Below, in pieces: positions 55,302 to 64,000 of a stretch of DNA of 64,000 nucleotides (position 1 is its first letter; each line of letters starts with the position of its first letter). Source of the DNA: Pontimicrobium aquaticum (GTDB lineage Bacteria > Bacteroidota > Bacteroidia > Flavobacteriales > Flavobacteriaceae); contig NZ_SUPL01000004.1 in NCBI RefSeq assembly GCF_005047595.1, positions 338,145 to 402,144 of the forward strand, given 5' to 3'. Under the pieces are notes generated by a model. That model ran no database searches. It was not told the DNA's origin and saw nothing but the letters and a program-made list of their open reading frames with translations. A program made the position numbers and the translations under genes.

Positions 55302-55652
55302 ATGGAATCTTTAGTAAAATTTGTACAAGACGAATTTGTAACAAGAAAAGACTTACCAGAATTTTCAGCTGGTGATACAATTACAGTGTATTACGAAATT
55401 AGAGAAGGTGAAAAAGTACGTACTCAGTTTTTTAGAGGTGTTGTTTTACAACGTAGAGGAACAGGTGCTTCTGAAACCTTTACCATTAGAAAAATGTCTG
55501 GATCAATTGGTGTAGAGCGTATCTTCCCAATTAACTTACCAGCATTACAAAAAATTGAAATAAACAAAAGAGGTAAAGTACGTCGTGCACGTATATTCTA
55601 CTTTAGAGGTCTTACTGGTAAAAGAGCAAGAATTAAAGAGAGCAGACACTAG
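55302..55652 (+). CDS. rplS: 50S ribosomal protein L19
   Basis: L19 (116 residues) lies at the interface of the two ribosomal subunits. Characteristic segments are FSAGDTITVYYEIREGEK, QFFRGVVLQRRGTG, FTIRKMSGSIGVERIFPI and the basic tail KVRRARIFYFRGLTGKRARI. It has its own -7 box and leader and ends in a strong terminator, so it is a single-gene unit despite its position after trmD. Confidence 0.97.
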   Translation: MESLVKFVQDEFVTRKDLPEFSAGDTITVYYEIREGEKVRTQFFRGVVLQRRGTGASETFTIRKMSGSIGVERIFPINLPALQKIEINKRGKVRRARIFYFRGLTGKRARIKESRH

Positions 55653-55678
55653 GTCTAACCACTTTTTAAAAAACTATA

Positions 55679-55707
55679 AAAGCCTTGACAAATGTCAGGG
55701 CTTTTTG
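55679..55707 (+). terminator. Intrinsic terminator of rplS
   Basis: A 12-bp stem with one G-U pair (55679-55690 with 55693-55704) is followed by a T-run, 26 bases after the stop. Confidence 0.88.
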
Positions 55708-55790
55708 TTGTTAACAATTGTTCATAACCTAAGTTCATAAATGGTTGATATCTAAATCTTTAAAAAGTTTTATTTTTTAAAAGCTTGTAG

Positions 55791-55798
55791 TATCTTAG
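55791..55798 (+). promoter_or_regulatory. -7-like box (TATCTTAG) in front of the candidate ncRNA
   Basis: One mismatch to TAnnTTTG. The predicted transcript start (about 55803) coincides with the first base of helix P1 of the RNA candidate. Confidence 0.4.
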
Positions 55799-55802
55799 TA
55801 GA

Positions 55803-56312
55803 AGAGTTAGGGATACATCATGAAAATTGATGTAATGTTACGAAAGTAATGACTCTAATTTGGTAAAGTAACGTTCTTTATTATAATTGTTTTTTGAGGT
55901 TTGGAGACAGCATGTGTAGGCATGTGGAAGTTGAAAAATCATGATATTTTAAAAAGTGCTGTATGTTATGCAGACAGTAACTAGTGAAATTGAAAGTTTC
56001 TAAAAATAGTAGAAGTGAAAGTAACTATTATTAGCAGAAGCAATGCTTTAGAAGTTGTAAACCATGCAAATGAGCTATAATTGATAAAGTATCAAGAAAA
56101 GCGATTACCATGAAACATTTTGTAGCAGGTCAATACATTTTGAAAGTTACAATGTTTCAATTAAAATGGTGAAACTTGAATTGAAAAGGTTAAGCAGACG
56201 TAAGAATGTTTAATTGAAGTTAGCAGCAATGTTAAATAAATCACGTAGCACTGTTTTAAAGAAAGCCATGTCATCATAGATTAATTTCTAAGTGATATGG
56301 CTTTTGTTTTTT
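55803..56312 (+). ncRNA. Candidate large structured non-coding RNA (about 510 nt), class unknown
   Basis: A gene-free region with no usable ORF on either strand shows strong RNA structure on the plus strand. Its 5' end folds as a three-way junction: P1 AGAGTTA/TGACTCT (55803-55809 with 55850-55856), P2 TACATCA/TGATGTA (55814-55820 with 55828-55834) and P3 TTAC/GTAA closed by a GAAA tetraloop (55838-55849). Further helices are GAAAT/GTTTC (55986-56000), TTGATA/TATCAA (56081-56095) and TGAAACATT/AATGTTTCA (56111-56119 with 56151-56159); the last competes with a 10-bp pairing 56156-56165 with 56209-56218. The region ends in a 12-bp terminator with a T-run. The strand is purine-rich with many GAAA-type loops. 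Universal motifs of RNase P RNA and tmRNA are absent. It lies between the terminated rplS unit and a pentapeptide gene, so it should be an independent transcript. Confidence 0.6.
56262..56312 (+). terminator. Intrinsic terminator of the candidate ncRNA
   Basis: AAAGCCATGTCA pairs with TGATATGGCTTT (56262-56273 with 56293-56304, one G-U) and is followed by TGTTTTTT. No protein gene ends within 600 bases upstream, so it must terminate a non-coding transcript. Confidence 0.85.
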
Positions 56313-56358
56313 ATATACTTGCTATAAAAAAGTTATATTCGTACTACATTTATGCAAT

Positions 56359-56928
56359 ATGCTGCCACTTATTCTAGACAAAACCTTTAGCAATAAAAAT
56401 TATACCAAAACTGGTTTACCAAAAGCCGAATACGACAATTGTGCATTTGTTAATTGTGTGTTTGAAACATGCTATTTATCTACTATAAGCTTCTTAGAGT
56501 GCGTGTTTACTAATTGTAATCTTACCAATACAAAACTAAAAGAAACAACCTTTAAAGATGTAATCTTTACAGACTGCAAATTGGTTGGAATGCCTTTTTA
56601 TGAGTGTAATTCGTTTTTATTTTCAGTAAGTTTTAATCATTGTAACTTAGATTTAGCAACATTTAATACTCTTAAACTTATTGGCACTTCTTTTAATGAG
56701 TCTAGTTTACAAGAAGTAGATTTTACTGAAGCCGACTTAACAAATTGCAGTTTCAATAATTGCAATTTAAAAAATGCTGTTTTTGAGAATTCAGTATTAG
56801 AGTCTGCAGATTTTAGATCAGCCAATAACTTTAGTTTTAACCCAAGCAATAATAAAATGAAAGGCGCTAAATTTTCAAGAGCAACTGTTGATGGATTATT
56901 AGCAGCTCACCAAATTATAATTGAATAA
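56359..56928 (+). CDS. Pentapeptide repeat protein
   Basis: A 189-residue protein built almost wholly of pentapeptide repeats with Cys, Phe or Leu at the centre (CAFVNCVFETC, CVFTNCNLTNTKLKETTFKD, CNLDLATFNTLKLIG, ADLTNCSFNNCNLKNAVFENS), forming a right-handed quadrilateral beta helix. It resembles chromosomal relatives of Qnr/McbG gyrase-protecting proteins in size and pattern, but a role in quinolone tolerance is only a possibility. A -7-like TATATTCG lies upstream. Confidence 0.85.
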   Translation: MLPLILDKTFSNKNYTKTGLPKAEYDNCAFVNCVFETCYLSTISFLECVFTNCNLTNTKLKETTFKDVIFTDCKLVGMPFYECNSFLFSVSFNHCNLDLATFNTLKLIGTSFNESSLQEVDFTEADLTNCSFNNCNLKNAVFENSVLESADFRSANNFSFNPSNNKMKGAKFSRATVDGLLAAHQIIIE

Positions 56929-57077
56929 TTTTCAACCTGTTTTTTTACGAAATTGATAAAAAACAAACAGCTAATTTAGTTAAGTACTAATTATAGGCTT
57001 TCACTTACACTTAGCCATTTTATAAAAAGGCATTACGCTTCAAATTTCGTATATTCGCAAGACGAAAAAATCAATGA

Positions 57078-59342
<2,265 letters not shown>

Positions 59343-59363
59343 TAATTATTAAAATAAAATAAT

Positions 59364-59371
59364 TATATTTG
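59364..59371 (+). promoter_or_regulatory. Bacteroidota -7 box (TATATTTG) upstream of the TonB receptor gene
   Basis: An exact TAnnTTTG match lies 21 bases after the icd stop. Transcription from it would start near 59377 and run at once into the hairpin at 59404-59437. Confidence 0.45.
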
Positions 59372-59403
59372 TTTAATGTTTTTAATTAATAATTAAACAA
59401 TTT

Positions 59404-59438
59404 AAAAGCTCTTTATGTTTAAGGAGCTTTTATTTTTT
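59404..59438 (+). terminator. Terminator or attenuator hairpin between icd and the TonB receptor gene
   Basis: A 12-bp stem with one G-U pair (AAAAGCTCTTTA with TAAGGAGCTTTT, loop TGTT) is followed by TATTTTTT. It can end the icd transcript and also any short transcript from the -7 box at 59364. Confidence 0.85.
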
Positions 59439-59453
59439 CAACCATGATTGCTA

Positions 59454-61829
59454 ATGAATTCATTTTATAAGATTTTTTTATTTGTATTGCTCTTGCTACC
59501 AACAGCAATAGTATCACAAGAAAAATTTACGTTAAGTGGTACTATTACTGACCAGAGCAGTAATGAAACACTTATAGGTGCTAACATTATTGTTCCATCT
59601 CTACAAACTGGCACAACTAGCAATGAGTATGGCTTCTACTCCATTACTTTAGATAAAGGTGAGTATGAATTTCAAATTAGTTATTTAGGTTTTAAGAGTA
59701 TTGTACAGACCATAAATCTTGACAAAGACCAAACCTTAAACTTTAAACTAGTAGAAGATAGTCAAAGCTTAGATGAAATTGTTATTGTTGAAGATGTTGA
59801 AAAGCTCAACATCAGAAAACCTCAAATGAGCTTAAACTCGTTAACTATTAACACAATTAAACAAATTCCTGTGGTGCTTGGTGAAGTAGATTTAATAAAG
59901 TCTATTACTCTACTTCCAGGAGTCACGACTGCTGGCGAAAGTGCTTCTGGTTTTAATGTTCGTGGTGGAGCTGCTGACCAAAATTTAATTCTTCTAGATG
60001 AAGCTACTATTTTTAATTCATCACATTTATTTGGTTTGTTTTCAGTGTTTAATCCAGACGCTATAAAAGATATAAAGCTATACAAAGGTGGAATTCCAGC
60101 AAAATATGGTGGTCGAGTATCATCAGTTTTAGATATTTATCAAAAAGAAGGCAATAGTAATCAATTTGGAATGAATGGAGGCATTGGTTTGGTATCAAGC
60201 AGACTATTAGCCGAAGGACCTCTTAAAAAAGAAGAAGGGTCTTTTTTATTTGGAGGAAGAAGTAGTTATGCGCATTTATTTTTGCCTTTATTCGATATTG
60301 ATAATATTGCTTTTTTCTATGATTTAAACACAAAATTAAGCTACAGATTAAACGATAGAAATAATATTTATCTATCTGGATACTTTGGTAGAGATGTGTT
60401 TAATATTTCTGATAGCTTTGAAAATACATATGGAAATTCTGTTATAAACTTTAGATGGAATCATTTATTCTCAGATAAATTATTTTCAAACTTATCACTT
60501 ATATATTCTGATTATGACTATGATCTAAAACTAAATTTTGTTGAATTTGATTGGACTTCTGGGATAAGAAACTTCAACATAAAGTACGATTTAAAGCACT
60601 ATATATCAAATAACTTTAAGCTACAATATGGATTAAATAGCATTTACTACAAGTTTAATCCTGGAGATATTAAACCTACAACTAAAACTTCTGGAATTAA
60701 TCCGTTCAAATTGATTGATAAATATGCTTTTGAAAATGCGGTTTATGCAGATGCTGAACATCAAGTAACAGATAAACTAGCCTTAAGTTATGGCTTACGT
60801 TTTAGTTCATTTTTAAGATTAGGTCAAGACGAGTTAAATATGTATGAAAACGACAATCCATTGATATTTAATCCAGAGCTTAAAATTTACCAAAAAGCAG
60901 ATCCTGTTGGCACAAAAAATTTCAAGCGAAGTGATGTTATTGAATCATTTTCTAATCTAGAACCTCGTGTGGCATTAGCTTATCAATTAAACGACCAAAG
61001 TTCCATTAAAGCAAGTTATAACAAAATGAGTCAGTATTTGCATTTGCTATCAAACACAAGTTCTCCAACGCCTTTAGACGTTTGGACACCTAGTGGTAAG
61101 TATGTAAAACCTCAAATTCTACATCAATTTGCTCTTGGTTATTTTAAAACAATAAATGATAACACTTATAATCTAGAAATTGAAACCTTTTATAAAACCA
61201 TAAAAAATAGAATAGATTATATAGATGGAGCCGATTTAATTGCCAATAATGCCATAGAACAAGTCATCCTAAATGGAAGAGCAAGAGCTTATGGTCTTGA
61301 AGTTTTATTTAGGAAAAATGAAGGTGATTTTCAAGGTTGGATAGCTTACACTTTATCAAAATCTGAGCAACAAACTAAAGGAAGAACTCCTGAAGAAACA
61401 GGAATTAATAACGGTTTATGGTATAACACACCTTACGATAAAACGCATGATGTTTCGGTTACTGCTTCCTATAAACTAACAGACAAATGGAGTTTTAGTT
61501 CAAACTTTTTGTTTCAAACAGGATTGCCTGCTACGTTTCCAAATGGACAATACGAATATAATGGCATATCTATTCCAACCTATGAAGCAAGAAATTCAAG
61601 TAGAATTCCAACCTATCATAGGCTAGATGTATCAGCTAAATACATACCAAAACCAAACTCAACTAAAAAATGGAAAACCGAATGGGTTTTCAGTATTTAT
61701 AATGCATATAATCGTAATAATGCATCATCCATAAGTTTTAGAGAAGACCGAACAACGGGAGTTAATGAGTCTTTCAAACAGTCGCTTTTTGGGGTCATTC
61801 CATCAATATCTTATAACTTTAAATTTTAA
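59454..61829 (+). CDS. TonB-dependent outer membrane receptor with carboxypeptidase-like N-terminal domain
   Basis: The 791-residue protein has a signal peptide (MNSFYKIFLFVLLLLPTAIVSQ), a carboxypeptidase-D regulatory-like domain (about 25-105, FTLSGTITDQSSNETLIGANI), a TonB plug (about 110-230, GFNVRGGAADQNLILLDEAT; IPAKYGGRVSSVLDI) and a 22-strand barrel ending in aromatic YNFKF. It imports a substrate with TonB energy. Its partner is the DUF4249 lipoprotein gene 4 bases downstream, a pairing found repeatedly in Bacteroidota, not SusD; the substrate is unknown. ATG 59454 is preferred over TTG 59448. Confidence 0.93.
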   Translation: MNSFYKIFLFVLLLLPTAIVSQEKFTLSGTITDQSSNETLIGANIIVPSLQTGTTSNEYGFYSITLDKGEYEFQISYLGFKSIVQTINLDKDQTLNFKLVEDSQSLDEIVIVEDVEKLNIRKPQMSLNSLTINTIKQIPVVLGEVDLIKSITLLPGVTTAGESASGFNVRGGAADQNLILLDEATIFNSSHLFGLFSVFNPDAIKDIKLYKGGIPAKYGGRVSSVLDIYQKEGNSNQFGMNGGIGLVSSRLLAEGPLKKEEGSFLFGGRSSYAHLFLPLFDIDNIAFFYDLNTKLSYRLNDRNNIYLSGYFGRDVFNISDSFENTYGNSVINFRWNHLFSDKLFSNLSLIYSDYDYDLKLNFVEFDWTSGIRNFNIKYDLKHYISNNFKLQYGLNSIYYKFNPGDIKPTTKTSGINPFKLIDKYAFENAVYADAEHQVTDKLALSYGLRFSSFLRLGQDELNMYENDNPLIFNPELKIYQKADPVGTKNFKRSDVIESFSNLEPRVALAYQLNDQSSIKASYNKMSQYLHLLSNTSSPTPLDVWTPSGKYVKPQILHQFALGYFKTINDNTYNLEIETFYKTIKNRIDYIDGADLIANNAIEQVILNGRARAYGLEVLFRKNEGDFQGWIAYTLSKSEQQTKGRTPEETGINNGLWYNTPYDKTHDVSVTASYKLTDKWSFSSNFLFQTGLPATFPNGQYEYNGISIPTYEARNSSRIPTYHRLDVSAKYIPKPNSTKKWKTEWVFSIYNAYNRNNASSISFREDRTTGVNESFKQSLFGVIPSISYNFKF

Positions 61830-61833
61830 ACAA

Positions 61834-62646
61834 ATGAAGAAGTTACTATTAATACTAACAAGTTTTGCTATTTTTTCTTGTGAAGAATCAATAGACTTAG
61901 ATTTAAATACATCAGAGCCTAAATTAATTATTGAAGCATCAATAAACTGGATTAAAGGCACTAGTGGGAACGAACAAGAAATAAAATTGTCTTTATCTGC
62001 ACCCTACTACAATTTAGAAACACCTCCTGCAAATAACGCAACAGTTTCTATTTTCGATTCTAGTAATAACAAGTACATGTTTATTGAAGATGGCTTAACT
62101 GGTAATTATAAAAACAATGGTTTTATTCCACAGTTAGATGAAGAATATACGCTTATCATAAATTATGATGGAGAAATATATTCTGCATCAGAGACTTTAA
62201 AATCTGTTGTTCAAATAGATTATGTTGAGCAAATAAATGATGGAGGATTTACTGGGGAAGAAACAGAATTAAAAGCTTATTACACAGATCCAGTAAACAT
62301 AGAAAACTACTACTTCTTTGAATTTAAAAATAATTTCACTGCAATACCTACTTTAGAAGTTTACAAAGATGAGTTTACAGACGGAAACCAAATATTTGGT
62401 TTCTATACTGAAGAAGATTTAACTACTGGAGACGAAGTAACTATCAGGAATTATGGTATTTCAGAAGCCTTTTACGAATATATGTTTATTCTTTTACAAC
62501 AAAATAGTGAAGAAGGTGGTGGTCCATTTGAAACAACGCCTGCAACAGTAAGAGGTAATTGTATAAATGAAACTAATCCAAGTAACTTCCCATTAGGATA
62601 TTTTAGGTTATCTGAAGTTGATGAAATTACATACATAGTTCAATAA
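61834..62646 (+). CDS. DUF4249 lipoprotein (partner of TonB receptor)
   Basis: The 270-residue protein has a lipoprotein signal (MKKLLLILTSFAIFSCEES, Cys at 16) and the DUF4249 pattern of an N-terminal beta sandwich (PKLIIEASINW, VSIFDSSNNKYMFIED, LDEEYTLIINYDGEIYSAS) and a second half with YYFFEFKNNF and GYFRLSEVDEITYIVQ. It is probably the outer-leaflet substrate-binding partner of the preceding receptor. The open frame extends back into the receptor gene, but the ATG at 61834 starts the signal peptide. Confidence 0.88.
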   Translation: MKKLLLILTSFAIFSCEESIDLDLNTSEPKLIIEASINWIKGTSGNEQEIKLSLSAPYYNLETPPANNATVSIFDSSNNKYMFIEDGLTGNYKNNGFIPQLDEEYTLIINYDGEIYSASETLKSVVQIDYVEQINDGGFTGEETELKAYYTDPVNIENYYFFEFKNNFTAIPTLEVYKDEFTDGNQIFGFYTEEDLTTGDEVTIRNYGISEAFYEYMFILLQQNSEEGGGPFETTPATVRGNCINETNPSNFPLGYFRLSEVDEITYIVQ

Positions 62647-62662
62647 CTCATCACAAATTGTG

Positions 62663-62670
62663 TATTTTTG
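62663..62670 (+). promoter_or_regulatory. Bacteroidota -7 box (TATTTTTG) immediately before murQ
   Basis: The box is an exact TAnnTTTG match ending four bases before the murQ ATG, which predicts a leaderless or near-leaderless transcript. Confidence 0.5.
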
Positions 62671-62674
62671 ACGA

Positions 62675-63493
62675 ATGGATTTCACAAAAACAACCGAACA
62701 AGATTCTAATTACAATCATCTAGAAAAGATGAGTGTTTCAGAATTACTGGTTAATATTAATAACGAAGATAAAACTGTTCCATTTGCTGTAGAAAAATCA
62801 CTACCTCAAATTGAAAATTTAGTTGTACAAATAGTAGCAAAATTAAAATTAGGTGGTCGCTTATTTTATATTGGTGCAGGTACAAGTGGTCGTTTAGGCA
62901 TTGTAGATGCTAGTGAGTGCCCTCCAACTTTTGGTGTGCCCCACGAACTAGTAGTTGGGTTGATTGCTGGAGGCGATACTGCTATTAGAAAAGCTGTGGA
63001 ATTTGCTGAAGATTCTACTACTCAAGGCTGGAAAGATTTACAAGAGTATAACATTTCAAATAATGATGTTGTAATAGGAATAGCTGCTTCTGGCACAACA
63101 CCTTACGTCATCTCAGCAGTTGAAGAATGTAATAAAAATAATATCATTACAGGCTGCATTACATGTAATAATAACAGTCCATTATCACAGACAGCAAAGT
63201 TTCCAATAGAAGTTATTGTTGGCCCTGAATTTATAACTGGAAGTTCAAGATTGAAAGCAGGAACAGCACAAAAACTAGTGCTAAATATGATTACTACAGC
63301 GACTATGATTCAATTAGGAAAGGTAAAAGGAAACAAAATGGTTGATATGCAGTTAAGCAATAATAAACTAGTTGATAGAGGAGTGAAAATGGTAATGGAT
63401 GAATTGAATATTACAGCCAAAGAAGCATCTAAATTACTTGACAAGTATCAAAGTGTTAGAGCATCAGTAAAAGCATGGAGAAATGGAAACTAA
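62675..63493 (+). CDS. murQ: N-acetylmuramic acid 6-phosphate etherase
   Basis: MurQ (272 residues) cleaves the lactyl ether of MurNAc 6-phosphate during recycling of peptidoglycan sugars. SIS-domain motifs are YIGAGTSGRLGIVDASECPPTF near residues 67-88 (ligand loop and catalytic glutamate), IAGGDTAIRKAVE, and GSSRLKAGTAQKLVLNMI. It begins like other members (TTEQDSNYNHLEKMS). It overlaps the DUF6095 gene by 11 bases. Confidence 0.96.
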   Translation: MDFTKTTEQDSNYNHLEKMSVSELLVNINNEDKTVPFAVEKSLPQIENLVVQIVAKLKLGGRLFYIGAGTSGRLGIVDASECPPTFGVPHELVVGLIAGGDTAIRKAVEFAEDSTTQGWKDLQEYNISNNDVVIGIAASGTTPYVISAVEECNKNNIITGCITCNNNSPLSQTAKFPIEVIVGPEFITGSSRLKAGTAQKLVLNMITTATMIQLGKVKGNKMVDMQLSNNKLVDRGVKMVMDELNITAKEASKLLDKYQSVRASVKAWRNGN

Positions 63494-63728
63494 AAGAACA
63501 AATAAAGAACTATTAGCAAAAGGTCTAAAAAAAATGGTTGTCTCATTAGTTATGATGTTTGCTGGACCAACATTATTTTATATCGTTACAACAAATAAAG
63601 ACAAGCCACTTTATATTCCATTATTAATTATTAGTCTTATTATCTGTGTTGGAGCAATATTCTTTGCTTTTAAAGGTCTTAAGATTATTATGAATAGTAT
63701 GTTTGGTGAAAAGTCTAGTTCAAATTAA
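63483..63728 (+). CDS. DUF6095-like small membrane protein
   Basis: An 81-residue protein with two TM helices (about 18-36, KMVVSLVMMFAGPTLFYIV, and 44-66, IPLLIISLIICVGAIFFAF) and a charged N-terminus. It matches the small flavobacterial family DUF6095 found directly after murQ. Function unknown; the 11-base overlap with murQ points to coupled expression. The 172-base stretch that follows holds no gene or repeat I can identify before the rRNA terminator. Confidence 0.75.
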   Translation: METKRTNKELLAKGLKKMVVSLVMMFAGPTLFYIVTTNKDKPLYIPLLIISLIICVGAIFFAFKGLKIIMNSMFGEKSSSN

Positions 63729-63859
63729 TTTCACGTTTTGGAGTTGTAAGATTATATCCAAAAAATGCCTTCTTCTATAGTTATTCCTAATCTGTCTAAA
63801 ATATAATTTATTATAGCATAATGATGAATAACATATATCCCTTCCTCTTAAAATTTCAA

Positions 63860-63896
63860 CAAAAAAAACCCTTACTAAAAAAAATAGTAAGGGTTT
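63860..63896 (-). terminator. Terminator of the rRNA operon
   Basis: A perfect 12-bp stem (63866-63877 with 63885-63896) is followed on the minus strand by a T run of six to eight bases, just past the 3' end of the 5S gene. Confidence 0.88.
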
Positions 63897-63902
63897 AAAA
63901 AA

Positions 63903-64000
63903 GGCGGCGACCTACTCTTCCACAAATGTAGTACCATCGGCGCTAATGGGCTTAACTTCTCTGTTCGGAATGGTAAGAGGTGAGCCCCATTGCTATAACC
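63903..64000 (-). rRNA. rrf: 5S ribosomal RNA, partial (5' end beyond window)
   Basis: The reverse complement reads as the 3' about 98 bases of a bacterial 5S rRNA: GGGGCTCACCTCTT, CATTCCGAACAGAGAAGTTAAG (split here across the loop C region), CGCCGATGGTA and the 3' stem AGTAGGTCGCCGCC. It is the last gene of an rRNA operon whose 23S and 16S genes must lie to the right of the window. Confidence 0.95.

Noticed and set aside
55653..56358. RNase P RNA, tmRNA or a tRNA cluster in the long gene-free region
   Set aside because: The universal RNase P core motif (GAGGAAAGTC type), the tRNA-like ends of tmRNA and any cloverleaf with a CCA-side acceptor stem are all missing.

Overview
The window is a contiguous piece of the chromosome of a marine-type member of the Flavobacteriaceae (Bacteroidota). 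The evidence is a very AT-rich sequence, genes almost free of Shine-Dalgarno sites, repeated -7 boxes of the Bacteroidota form TAnnTTTG, type IX secretion (T9SS) sorting tails on several secreted proteins, and lineage-typical families (DUF4835/PorD-like, DUF2279, DUF4249, DUF6095, TonB receptor, monomeric isocitrate dehydrogenase, long GAPDH). The genus cannot be fixed from sequence alone. About 60 protein genes are seen, mostly housekeeping. I see no phage, insertion sequence, CRISPR array or tRNA gene.

Layout. 1-7 kb (+): tail of a DUF1015 gene, yggS, a DEDDh exonuclease/GIY-YIG protein with no standard start codon, a DUF3857 protein, a K+ channel with a C-terminal zinc ribbon, miaA and an NTF2-like protein. 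7-21 kb (-): an RprXY-like two-component pair, coaE, a YbbR-like protein, a GT2, a T9SS cargo protein, fabI, recN, then bamD-rpoZ-coaBC-DUF4835, and dapA with its upstream partner. 21-26 kb: a 5'-nucleotidase split into two genes, an unrecognised membrane protein and ligA. 26-31 kb (+): a glycan-degrading cluster of GH20 hexosaminidase, CutC and GH2 beta-mannosidase. 31-37 kb: LOG-family enzyme, prmC, GNAT, ribD, HAD, DMT transporter, YigZ and a thioesterase. 37-43 kb (+): dnaA, a low-molecular-weight phosphatase, two paralogous secreted sugar dehydrogenase-like proteins and a tetrapyrrole-methylase-family methyltransferase. 43-47 kb (-): lysozyme-like protein, DUF2279, mltG, GNAT and dapF. 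47-55 kb (+): HtrA protease, gapdh, a coiled-coil membrane protein, GNAT, nhaA, a frameshifted S41 peptidase, trmD and rplS. 56-64 kb: pentapeptide protein, idh, TonB receptor with DUF4249 lipoprotein, murQ, DUF6095, and the 3' part of a 5S rRNA gene on the minus strand that continues past the window.

The most unusual stretch is 54.9-56.35 kb. Between trmD and rplS lies a 366-base block of microsatellites and nested perfect palindromes. One of these carries a 15-base motif that recurs in the terminator hairpin at 51.35 kb. After rplS come about 650 bases without an ORF. There a -7-like box, a three-way junction with a GAAA tetraloop, further helices and a strong terminator together point to a large (about 510 nt) structured non-coding RNA that I cannot assign to a known class.

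Genes with clear joint roles are: dapA and dapF (diaminopimelate and lysine); coaBC and coaE (coenzyme A); mltG, murQ and the lysozyme-like protein (peptidoglycan turnover and recycling); bamD, HtrA and DUF4835 (envelope and secretion); prmC, trmD, miaA, rplS and the RsmI-like enzyme (translation); dnaA, ligA and recN (replication and repair).
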